Below are positions 1-5,364 of a DNA stretch of 5,364 nt, one piece after another. Below the pieces are notes generated by a model, which was given only the letters and a program-made list of their open reading frames with translations, was not told where the DNA came from and did not search any database. The stretch's first letter is position 1; the number at the start of each line of letters is the position of its first letter. This DNA is from an uncultured Rubellimicrobium sp. (GTDB lineage Bacteria; Pseudomonadota; Alphaproteobacteria; Rhodobacterales; Rhodobacteraceae), in contig CADCUU010000183.1 in assembly GCA_902805995.1 (NCBI GenBank), positions 1 through 5,364 of the forward strand, given 5' to 3'. The position numbers and the translations under genes are program-made.

Positions 1-66
1 TCAACCTGAGAGCGGCCCGTCCTCAGCCCCGGAATCGCCAGCAAAGTGGAGGGATGGCGCCCGGCT

Positions 67-87
67 CCGGACGCCATGCCCGTCCGG
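67..87 (-). terminator. Hairpin directly after msrA, possible terminator
   Basis: A perfect 7-bp inverted repeat (CCGGACG / CGTCCGG) encloses a 7-nt loop. On the minus strand it begins at the first base after the msrA stop codon, which suits a transcript-end structure. No T-run follows on the minus strand, so it is not a textbook intrinsic terminator. It could instead be a 3' stabilising stem or a Rho-assisted end. The stem is seen directly; the function is inferred. Confidence 0.4.
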
Positions 88-738
88 TCAGGCCGAGACG
101 CCCACCGGGCAGGTCACGCCGGTGCCGCCGATCCCGCAATAGCCGCGCGGGTTCTTGTGGAGGTACTGCTGGTGATAATCCTCGGCCATGTAGAACGGCC
201 CAGCGGGCAGGATCTCCGTGGTGATCGCGCCATAGCCCGCCGCCCGTAGCCGCTCCTCGTAGGCCGCACGGGTCCGCTCGGCGGCCTCGCGCTGCTCCTC
301 CGAGAGGGTATAGATGCCCGACCGGTACTGGGTGCCTCGGTCGTTGCCCTGCCGCATCCCCTGGGTGGGGTCGTGCCCCTCCCAGAACGCGCTCAGCAGC
401 TCCTCGTAGGAGATGACCTTGGGGTCATAGACCACGCGCACGACCTCGTTGTGCCCGGTGCGGCCGGTGCAGACCTCCTCGTAGGTCGGGTTCGGCGTGT
501 GACCGGCGGCATAGCCCACCATGGTCGACTGCACGCCCGGCAGCTTCCAGAAGATCCGCTCCACGCCCCAGAAGCAGCCCATGCCGAAGACCGCGGCCTC
601 CATCCCCTCGGGGGTGTCGAGGGTCAGCGGCCCACCCAGCACGGCATGGGTGTCGGCGGTGGGAATGGAATGGGCGCGGCCCGGCAGCGCCTCCTCGGCG
701 GAGACCATGCGGGACTTGTCGGCGAAAAGGTTGAACAT
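88..738 (-). CDS. msrA: Peptide-methionine (S)-S-oxide reductase MsrA
   Basis: A 216-aa cytoplasmic repair enzyme that reduces the S-epimer of methionine sulfoxide, free or in proteins, using thioredoxin. The signature GCFWG lies at residues 54-58 with catalytic Cys55. Further family landmarks are Tyr86, GHNE at 95-98 (Glu98, the likely acid catalyst), [19 protein letters not shown] at 122-140 and the C-terminal [10 protein letters not shown]. Cys201 and Cys210 are the probable resolving and recycling cysteines. Length and the N-terminal block (about 50 residues, including EEALPGR) match the long E. coli-type MsrA, so the protein looks complete and functional. The ATG at 738 has an AGGAG ribosome site (746-750) 7 nt upstream. 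The gene follows a small membrane-protein gene after 64 nt; that leader holds a -10-like hexamer and a palindrome, so it may have its own promoter. No MsrB gene is visible nearby. Confidence 0.97.
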   Translation of the reverse strand: MFNLFADKSRMVSAEEALPGRAHSIPTADTHAVLGGPLTLDTPEGMEAAVFGMGCFWGVERIFWKLPGVQSTMVGYAAGHTPNPTYEEVCTGRTGHNEVVRVVYDPKVISYEELLSAFWEGHDPTQGMRQGNDRGTQYRSGIYTLSEEQREAAERTRAAYEERLRAAGYGAITTEILPAGPFYMAEDYHQQYLHKNPRGYCGIGGTGVTCPVGVSA

Positions 739-752
739 GCGGGGGCTCCTGT

Positions 753-762
753 CTGTCGACAG
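753..762. promoter_or_regulatory. 10-bp perfect palindrome in the msrA leader
   Basis: CTGTCGACAG is a perfect palindrome lying 14 nt upstream of the msrA ATG. It sits between the ribosome site (746-750) and a -10-like hexamer TATATC (minus strand, 765-770). If that hexamer is used, the palindrome covers the transcription start, a typical operator position. No recognisable -35 lies at the right spacing, so promoter and operator are both tentative. I do not recognise the site as belonging to a known regulator. Confidence 0.3.
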
Positions 763-802
763 CAGATATAGGAAGCCCGAGGCCCCGGCGGTAGGCGTCT
801 GC

Positions 803-1009
803 CTATCGATCCCCGACGCCCAAGCCGTCCGAGATGGCCTGGACCAAGGCGTCGCCCGTGCCCGTCAGCCAGACCGCGACCCCGATCACCACCAGGATCA
901 GCAGAAGACGGCGGAAGCTGCGGAACAGGCGTCTCAGGATCCAAAAGGCCACGAGGAGGCCGCCCACCACCCAGGCCAGGGTCGTCCAGTCCAAGGTCCC
1001 GTCACCCAT
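803..1009 (-). CDS. Small two-helix membrane protein, unknown function (second of pair)
   Basis: A 68-aa protein I cannot assign to a family. Two hydrophobic stretches, about residues 9-25 and 35-50, are separated by a strongly basic loop, RRLFRSFRR at 26-34. By the positive-inside rule the loop should be cytoplasmic and both acidic or neutral ends outside, giving a helical hairpin in the inner membrane. Third codon positions are overwhelmingly G or C, as in the neighbours, which supports real coding. The ATG is 9 nt past the stop of the preceding 68-aa gene. Its ribosome site (GAGCGGA) is weak, so translation probably depends on ribosomes finishing the upstream gene. There is no signal peptidase site, cysteine motif or toxin-like signature. 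It might act with its neighbour as a small membrane complex, but that is only inference from adjacency. Confidence 0.72.
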   Translation of the reverse strand: MGDGTLDWTTLAWVVGGLLVAFWILRRLFRSFRRLLLILVVIGVAVWLTGTGDALVQAISDGLGVGDR

Positions 1010-1018
1010 AGCGTCCGC

Positions 1019-1225
1019 TCAATCCATCATCGGGGCCATGAAGCCCGGCCCCAGCGCGACCCGAACGAAGAGTCCCAGGCCCAGCCAGGCCGCGACCAAC
1101 CCGGCGGCGACGGCCAGCACCGCACCCAGCGTTCCGCGCCGCCATAGGAGCACCAGCCGGCCCGCCACAAGAGCCGGGACCAGCGTGGCCAGGAAATAGC
1201 CCGCCACGAACGCCACGTTGCCCAT
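1019..1225 (-). CDS. Small two-helix membrane protein, unknown function (first of pair)
   Basis: A 68-aa hydrophobic protein, not recognised. Two predicted membrane segments at about residues 4-27 and 33-54 are joined by a short basic turn containing RRG (29-31), predicted to face the cytoplasm. The tail (LGPGFMAPMMD) is short and methionine-rich. Codon use is G/C-ending as in priA. The chosen ATG lies 24 nt after the priA stop codon, with an AGGAGG motif (1237-1242) 11 nt upstream; that spacing is slightly long but is the only good site. A GTG overlapping the priA stop (1251-1253) opens another frame, but its product is a Gly/Arg-rich low-complexity chain, so I rejected it. The close spacing puts the gene in the priA operon. 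It is the same length as the next gene, but the two sequences are not obviously alike. Confidence 0.72.
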   Translation of the reverse strand: MGNVAFVAGYFLATLVPALVAGRLVLLWRRGTLGAVLAVAAGLVAAWLGLGLFVRVALGPGFMAPMMD

Positions 1226-1249
1226 CCCGCCCCCCGCCTCCTCGCTCCG

Positions 1250-3628
1250 TCACATGAAGCTCTGCGGATCGATGTCGATGCTGATCCGCAGGTCCGAGGG
1301 GAAGCGGAACTGTGCGACCCAGGCCGCGATCGCCTCCTGGAACGGGGCCGTCCGCTCCGCCTTGAGCAGGAGCCGCACCCGGTGCCGCCCCCGCACCCGC
1401 GCGATCGGCGCAAGAGCGGGCCCCCAGACCTCCGCTCCGATGCGGGTCAGCGGCTCCTTGTTGCGCGCCATCTCGGTGGCCTTGTCCATGGCGTCCTGCG
1501 CGTCCTCGGACGAGATCACGATCCCGCAGAGCCGCGCGAAGGGCGGCATCCCCGCCATCCGCCGCCCGTCGAGCTCAGCCCGCCAGAAGCCCTCGTCGTC
1601 GCCCTTCAGGATCGCCTGGATGACCGGATGGTGCGGCTGATAGGTCTGGAGCATCGCCTCCCCCGGCGCATCCGCCCGCCCCGCCCGGCCCGAGACCTGC
1701 CGCATCAGCGCGAAGGTCCGCTCCGCCGCCCGCAGGTCGGAGCCATAGAGCCCGATATCCGCGTCGATCACCCCCGCGAGCGTCAGCTTGGGGAAGTTGT
1801 GCCCCTTTGCCACAAGCTGCGTCCCGATGATGATGTCCGCCGCCCCGTCCGCGATCTGCTCGATGGCGTCCTTGAGCGATTTGGCCGAGCCGTAAAGGTC
1901 CGACGACAGCACCGCCGTCCGCGCGGTGGGGAACATGCTCGCCACCTCCTCGGCAAGCCGCTCCACCCCCGGGCCCACCGGGGACAGCTTCCCCTCGGCC
2001 CCGCAATCCGGGCAGGCATGGGGAATGGGCTGCGTCTCCCCGCATTGGTGGCACATCAGGCGCTTCATGAAGCGGTGCTCCACCAGCCGCGCGTCGCATT
2101 GCGGGCAACCCATCTGGTGCCCGCAGGCGCGGCAGAGCGTCACCGGCGCATAGCCCCGGCGGTTGAGGAACAGGAGCGACTGCTCCTCCCTCTCGATCCG
2201 GTCGGCGACCGCGTTGGCGAGCGTGGGCGACACCCAGTTCCCCCGCGCCACATCCTCCAGCCGCATGTCCACGGCCTTGAGCGTCGGCAGCACGGCAAGG
2301 CCCACGCGAGCGGGCAGCGTGAGCCGCCCGTACTTCCCCGTCTGCGCGTTGTGCCAGCTCTCCAGGCAGGGCGTGGCCGAGGCCAGGATCACCTGCGCCT
2401 TTTCGATGCTCGCCCGCAGGACGGCCATGTCGCGCGCGTTGTAAAGGACCCCGTCCTCCTGCTTGTAGGAGGTGTCGTGCTCCTCATCGACGACCACGAG
2501 GCCAAGGTCCCGGAACGGCAGGAACAGCGCCGACCGCGCGCCCACGACCAGGGACGCGCCCCCCTCCGCCGCCTGCCGCCAGAGCCTGCGCCGCTCCGTC
2601 TGGGTCATGCCGGAATGCCACTCGGCGGCCGGCGCGCCGAACCGCGCCTCCACCCGCGACAGGAAGGCCCCGGTCAGCGCGATCTCCGGCAATAGCACCA
2701 GCGCCTGCCGCCCCTGCCGCAGCGTCTCGGCCACGGCCTCCAGATACACCTCGGTCTTGCCAGATCCGGTGACGCCCCGCAGCAGTGTCGTGCCGTAGCT
2801 CCGCGCCTCCGCCCCGATCCGCAATTCGGCCGCGGCCAGCATCTGGTCCGGCGTCAGCCGCACGCTCGCGCCACCCACGTCCAGCACCGGATAGGGCCGG
2901 TCGCGCGGCGCCTCAATCTCGTCCACCGCGCCTTGCGTCACGAGGCCCCGGATCACCGCCGTCCCCACCCCCGCCATGTTGGCGAGCTCGCCCAGCGTGA
3001 AGCTCATCTCCGGGTGGTCGCGCAGAGCCGCGAGGACCCGCCCGCGCGCGTCCGTCATCCGCCCCGCCTCACGCACGCCCAGCCGGTAGACGTGGCGCGT
3101 GGCCTGTCCCTCCGTCAGGCCCGGCGCGCGGGTGGCGAGCCGCACCATCGCGGGCAGCGGCGTCAGCGTGTAGTCGGCGGCGCGGCCCAGGAACTCCCGC
3201 ATCGGCGCGCGCAGGGGCGGCGCGTCGAGGATGCGCGACACGGGCCGCAGCCGCGCCTCGGGCACCTCGCCCGACCCCGGCCCCCAGACGATGCCCACGA
3301 TCTTGCGCGGGCCCAGCGGCACCTCCACGAACGCGCCCGGCGCGCAGCCCCCCTCCGGCGCGCGGTAGTCCAGCAGCCGGTCGAGCGCGCCGAGCGGCAG
3401 GATACCCACGCGGGCGCCCGGCGGGAATCGCTCCTCGTGCACGGGCTCGGCCATGCGCCAGGACGGCGGCGCGGGCGCCTCGGCCAAGGGCATGGCCGAA
3501 TCGTCCGACGCCCGATCCGGCGATTCGGGCACGTTCCTCAGGTCAAGGCCGAACGGGTCGCCGTCATGCTCCGATCCATCGGGCAAAGCGGCGGGAACGA
3601 GGCGCTTTTCCTTGCGGGGTTGTCGCAT
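1250..3628 (-). CDS. priA: Primosomal protein N' (replication restart helicase PriA)
   Basis: A 3'-to-5' SF2 DNA helicase that recognises stalled or recombined forks and reloads the replicative helicase. As called it has 792 residues. The 3'-DNA-binding domain lies at about 72-165, a winged helix at about 170-250, and helicase lobe 1 has Walker A GVTGSGKTE (285-293), DEEHD (381-385) and SATP (417-420). Lobe 2 carries the zinc insertion with all eight cysteines (499, 502, 508, 511, 526, 529, 539, 542), IGTQLVAKGHNFP, and QVSGRAGR (644-651). The C-terminal domain ends in DIDPQSFM. All key motifs are intact. The frame stays open upstream to 4435, but that part is antisense to the DUF484 gene. 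I chose ATG 3628 because GGAGGG lies 7 nt upstream and promoter-like boxes precede it. ATG 3454 would give 734 residues, close to the 732 of E. coli PriA, so the first 58 residues are an uncertain polar extension. It is the first gene of a leftward operon. Confidence 0.96.
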   Translation of the reverse strand: MRQPRKEKRLVPAALPDGSEHDGDPFGLDLRNVPESPDRASDDSAMPLAEAPAPPSWRMAEPVHEERFPPGARVGILPLGALDRLLDYRAPEGGCAPGAFVEVPLGPRKIVGIVWGPGSGEVPEARLRPVSRILDAPPLRAPMREFLGRAADYTLTPLPAMVRLATRAPGLTEGQATRHVYRLGVREAGRMTDARGRVLAALRDHPEMSFTLGELANMAGVGTAVIRGLVTQGAVDEIEAPRDRPYPVLDVGGASVRLTPDQMLAAAELRIGAEARSYGTTLLRGVTGSGKTEVYLEAVAETLRQGRQALVLLPEIALTGAFLSRVEARFGAPAAEWHSGMTQTERRRLWRQAAEGGASLVVGARSALFLPFRDLGLVVVDEEHDTSYKQEDGVLYNARDMAVLRASIEKAQVILASATPCLESWHNAQTGKYGRLTLPARVGLAVLPTLKAVDMRLEDVARGNWVSPTLANAVADRIEREEQSLLFLNRRGYAPVTLCRACGHQMGCPQCDARLVEHRFMKRLMCHQCGETQPIPHACPDCGAEGKLSPVGPGVERLAEEVASMFPTARTAVLSSDLYGSAKSLKDAIEQIADGAADIIIGTQLVAKGHNFPKLTLAGVIDADIGLYGSDLRAAERTFALMRQVSGRAGRADAPGEAMLQTYQPHHPVIQAILKGDDEGFWRAELDGRRMAGMPPFARLCGIVISSEDAQDAMDKATEMARNKEPLTRIGAEVWGPALAPIARVRGRHRVRLLLKAERTAPFQEAIAAWVAQFRFPSDLRISIDIDPQSFM

Positions 3629-3635
3629 GGGCGGT

Positions 3636-3641
3636 CCCTCC
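3636..3641 (-). promoter_or_regulatory. Ribosome binding site supporting the upstream priA start
   Basis: GGAGGG on the minus strand, 7 nt before ATG 3628, is a strong Shine-Dalgarno match. The alternative in-frame ATG codons at 3493 and 3454 are not preceded by a comparable motif. This site is the main reason for preferring the longer PriA. Confidence 0.6.
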
Positions 3642-3655
3642 GGGGCGTTGTTCCC

Positions 3656-3684
3656 TATATGTTCCAATTTCATCCACAGGACAA
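3656..3684 (-). promoter_or_regulatory. Candidate sigma-70-type promoter of priA
   Basis: On the minus strand TTGTCC (3679-3684; 4 of 6 matches to TTGACA) is followed after exactly 17 nt by CATATA (3656-3661; 3 of 6 matches to TATAAT). The site falls in a distinctly AT-richer patch of an otherwise very GC-rich intergenic region. A start near 3649 would give a leader of about 20 nt that includes the ribosome site. The boxes are imperfect, so this rests mainly on spacing and position. A DnaA-box-like nonamer lies in the spacer. Confidence 0.4.
3670..3678 (+). promoter_or_regulatory. DnaA-box-like nonamer in the priA promoter spacer
   Basis: TCATCCACA differs from the DnaA box TTATCCACA at one position. 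It lies between the candidate -35 and -10 of priA, where a bound protein would block transcription. It is a single, imperfect copy; I noticed no cluster of boxes and no AT-rich unwinding region, so this is not an origin. Chance occurrence is quite possible. Confidence 0.2.
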
Positions 3685-3771
3685 GGGTGCCACGCCCGGG
3701 GCAGGAAGGCCACGCCCCGCGACCGCCCGGCACGGGACCGCACCGCAACGCTGGCCCGGCCCCCGCGCGCT

Positions 3772-3777
3772 GATAAT
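3772..3777 (+). promoter_or_regulatory. Candidate -10 element for the DUF484-xerC unit
   Basis: GATAAT matches TATAAT at five of six positions and ends 37 nt before the DUF484 start codon. No convincing -35 lies 16-18 nt upstream, where the sequence is nearly all G and C (CGCTGG at the best spacing). It is one of the few AT-rich hexamers in the divergent intergenic region, which makes it the best guess for the rightward promoter, possibly activator-dependent. Confidence 0.35.
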
Positions 3778-3814
3778 CTGCCCCTCGAACACCAACCAAA
3801 AGAGTGTGACAGGC

Positions 3815-4501
3815 ATGAGCAGCCACCCCCTCATGGACCCCCGGGTCCGCGAGACCATCATGGCGGACCCCGGCGTCCTCCTCGACGACAAGGACATCAT
3901 GCGCGTCCTCGTTGCCGCCAACGAACGCGCCATGGGCCCAAACATCGTGGACATGCGCGGCATCGCCATGGACCGCCTCGAAGCCCGCCTCGACCGGCTG
4001 GAGGATACGCATCGCAGCGTTATCGCCGCCGCCTACGACAACGTCGCGGGTACCGCGCAGATCCACCGCGCCGTCCTGCGGATGCTGGAGCCCCAGCGCT
4101 TCGAATGCTTCCTGCGCGACCTGGGCGAGGATGTGACCTCGATCCTGCGGGTCGATTCGCTCAAGCTCATCCTCGAAGGCGACGACGTCGAAGGCGACGA
4201 CGGGGTGGAGCGTCTGGAAGGCGTCCTCGTGATGGAGCCCCGCGGCTTCGTGGACGCCTATCTGCGCGTCGGTCGTGGCGGCCCCGCCCGGGACGTGGTG
4301 CTGCGCCCCGTGGGGGCGGCCTCCGTCCACGACCCCTCCATCCGCTCCGAGGCCGCGCTCAAGCTCGATCTCGGCGACGATATCGGCCTTCTGGTGCTGG
4401 GCTCGCGCGAGGAGCGGCAGTTCCTGCCCCAACACGGGACCGACCTTCTGGCCTTCCTGGGCGGGGCGACCCAGCGGGCATTGCGCCGCTTCCTGGGATG
4501 A
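3815..4501 (+). CDS. DUF484 family protein (YigA-like), upstream partner of xerC
   Basis: A 228-aa soluble protein of the DUF484 family, whose C-terminal part is regarded as GAF-like; its biochemical role is not established. The N-terminal half is helical, with a probable coiled coil at about residues 45-75 (RLEARLDRLEDTHRSV) followed by the family-like IAAAYDNVAGTAQIHRAVLRMLEP. The C-terminal block at about 178-216 (SEAALKLDLGDDIGLLVLGS, then LPQHGTDLLAFLG) is the part I recognise best. There is no signal peptide or membrane segment. ATG 3815 is chosen because the first residues fit the family; its ribosome site is poor (AGAG about 11 nt upstream). ATG 3833 is the alternative. The frame is open far upstream only because it is antisense to priA. 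The stop overlaps the xerC start as ATGA, so the two genes are probably translationally coupled. In E. coli the homologue yigA also precedes xerC, which suggests a role linked to recombination or chromosome segregation. Confidence 0.88.
   Translation: MSSHPLMDPRVRETIMADPGVLLDDKDIMRVLVAANERAMGPNIVDMRGIAMDRLEARLDRLEDTHRSVIAAAYDNVAGTAQIHRAVLRMLEPQRFECFLRDLGEDVTSILRVDSLKLILEGDDVEGDDGVERLEGVLVMEPRGFVDAYLRVGRGGPARDVVLRPVGAASVHDPSIRSEAALKLDLGDDIGLLVLGSREERQFLPQHGTDLLAFLGGATQRALRRFLG
4173..4202 (+). repeat. Perfect 15-bp tandem duplication inside the DUF484 gene
   Basis: TCGAAGGCGACGACG occurs twice back to back (4173-4187 and 4188-4202) without mismatch. Because 15 is a multiple of three, it adds five residues in frame, giving EGDDV then EGDDG at residues 121-130. 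It lies in a probable acidic surface loop of the GAF-like part, where a length change would be tolerated. The perfect identity points to a recent slippage event, though short-motif chance cannot be excluded. Confidence 0.7.
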
Positions 4502-5364
4502 TCGCGCCCCAGCTCGCGTCCCTGCTCGACGACTGGCTCGCGCAGGGACGCGCGCGCAAGGGCTACTCCGACGCGACCTTGGAGGCGTATCGCGCCGACG
4601 TCGCGGGGTTCCTAGCCTTCCTCGCCCTCCATGGCGGGGGGGCGGAGGGGGTGTCCTCCCTCGCCCGCCTCACGATCTCGGACCTGCGCGCCTTCATGGC
4701 ACGGGAACGGGCGCGCGGCACGGGTGCGCGCTCGCTGTCCCGCAGGCTGTCCGCCGTCCGGGGCTTCGTCGGCTGGCTGGGCGAGAGGGAGGGCTTCGAC
4801 GCCACCGCCGCCCTCTCCGCCCGGGGCCCGCGCGGCCAGCCCCGCCTGCCCCGCCCCCTGTCCCCCGATGCCGCGCGCGACGTGATCGACGCCGTGGAGA
4901 TGGAGCCGTCCGAGCCCTGGGTCGCCGCCCGCGACGTGGCGGTGGTGACGCTGCTCTACGGCCTGGGCCTGCGCATCTCCGAGGCGCTGTCCCTGACGGG
5001 CGCGCAGGCCGACCTGCCCCCCACGCTGCGCATCACCGGCAAGGGCGGCAAGGAGCGTCTCGTCCCCGTCCTCCCCGCCGCGCGCGATGCGGTGGCCTGC
5101 TACGCCCGCCTCTGCCCCCACCCGATCACGCGGGACGGGCCGCTCTTCCTGGGCGTCCGCGGCGGCCCCCTCAACCCCCGCATCGTGCAGCGCGCGATGG
5201 AGAGCGCCCGCCTCCGCCTGGGCCTGCCCGCCACGGCGACGCCGCACGCGCTGCGCCATTCCTTCGCCACGCATCTCCTCGCCGCCGGAGGCGACCTCCG
5301 CGCGATCCAGGAACTCCTGGGCCACGCGTCCCTCTCCACGACGCAGGGCTACACGGCAGTGGAC
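4498..5364 (+). CDS. xerC: Tyrosine recombinase XerC, 3' end cut by the window
   Basis: A site-specific recombinase that, with XerD, resolves chromosome dimers at dif near the terminus during division. The 289 residues visible have the usual two-part build. The N-terminal SAM-like core-binding domain covers about 5-100, and the catalytic domain starts near residue 120. All catalytic residues are present: Arg159 (GLGLRISEAL), Lys182 (GKGGKER), His250 and Arg253 (PHALRHSF), His276 (LLGHASLS) and nucleophile Tyr285 (TTQGYTAVD). The stretch LGVRGGPLNPRIVQ at 218-231 is XerC/XerD-like rather than phage-integrase-like. The frame is open at the right edge; family length near 300 suggests only some 10-20 residues are missing. 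The ATG overlaps the DUF484 stop by 4 nt, so translation is likely coupled and both genes share a promoter. Linkage to DUF484, with no attachment site or phage gene visible, favours chromosomal XerC over a mobile integrase; XerD is the less likely alternative. Confidence 0.93.
   Translation, partial: MIAPQLASLLDDWLAQGRARKGYSDATLEAYRADVAGFLAFLALHGGGAEGVSSLARLTISDLRAFMARERARGTGARSLSRRLSAVRGFVGWLGEREGFDATAALSARGPRGQPRLPRPLSPDAARDVIDAVEMEPSEPWVAARDVAVVTLLYGLGLRISEALSLTGAQADLPPTLRITGKGGKERLVPVLPAARDAVACYARLCPHPITRDGPLFLGVRGGPLNPRIVQRAMESARLRLGLPATATPHALRHSFATHLLAAGGDLRAIQELLGHASLSTTQGYTAVD

Noticed and set aside
1..77. A minus-strand ATG at 75-77 whose frame stays open to the left edge, and a plus-strand TGA at 7-9 that could end a convergent gene
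   Set aside because: Only about 25 codons are visible, the ATG lies inside the hairpin loop after msrA, and its ribosome site is poor. A single stop codon with two codons before it cannot support a gene call.
794..820. Inverted repeat GGCGTC / GACGCC spanning the stop codon of the second small gene, considered as a terminator before msrA
   Set aside because: The stem is only 6 bp with a 15-nt loop, overlaps coding sequence, and has no T-run on the minus strand.
1382..3814. Long plus-strand open frames (437 and over 290 codons) opposite priA
   Set aside because: They are the antisense shadow of priA. Their products are rich in Arg, Pro, His and Gly with no domain, and priA on the other strand carries every expected motif.
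3629..4435. Upstream extension of the priA frame, making a 1061-codon reading frame
   Set aside because: It crosses the promoter region and runs antisense through most of the DUF484 gene. The extra protein has no resemblance to PriA, whereas the plus strand there encodes a recognisable family. GC-rich DNA has few stop codons, so open antisense frames are expected.
4612..5325. A 237-codon minus-strand frame opposite xerC
   Set aside because: The product is Gly/Ala/Arg/Gln-rich low-complexity sequence. The plus strand encodes XerC with all catalytic residues.
4498..5364. Possibility that the tyrosine recombinase marks an integrated mobile element
   Set aside because: It is coupled to DUF484, matches XerC-type motifs, shares the base composition of its neighbours, and no tRNA gene, attachment repeat or phage gene is seen beside it.

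Overview
The window looks like ordinary chromosomal DNA from a GC-rich alphaproteobacterium, most likely of the Rhodobacterales (Roseobacter/Paracoccaceae type). This rests on base composition of roughly 70% GC by eye, strong G/C preference at third codon positions, the alphaproteobacterial flavour of the PriA protein, and a DUF484 gene joined to xerC and divergent from priA. I recall that arrangement from this group but could not check it here.

Layout: two transcription units diverge from a 186-bp intergenic region at 3629-3814. Leftward, on the minus strand, are priA (replication-restart helicase), two consecutive 68-codon genes for small hydrophobic proteins, and msrA (peptide methionine sulfoxide reductase). 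The gaps between them are 24, 9 and 64 nt. The first three genes look like one operon. msrA may be read with them, but its longer leader has its own -10-like hexamer and a perfect 10-bp palindrome, so it may also have its own promoter. A 7-bp-stem hairpin starts right after the msrA stop codon. Positions 1-66 hold nothing I can assign.

Rightward, on the plus strand, a DUF484 gene overlaps xerC by 4 nt (ATGA). xerC runs off the right edge with every catalytic residue already inside the window.

Functional theme: PriA reloads the replisome at stalled or recombined forks. XerC, with XerD, resolves chromosome dimers at dif. DUF484 proteins accompany xerC in many proteobacteria but have no firm function. 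MsrA repairs oxidised methionine and is probably only a neighbour. The two small membrane proteins are unassigned and are the least explained items.

I found no mobile element, CRISPR array, RNA gene or sign of recent transfer, and no evidence of an undescribed system. The points worth a second look are small: the PriA start and N-terminal extension, the paired small membrane proteins, the palindrome before msrA, a DnaA-box-like site in the priA promoter, and a perfect 15-bp in-frame tandem duplication in the DUF484 gene.
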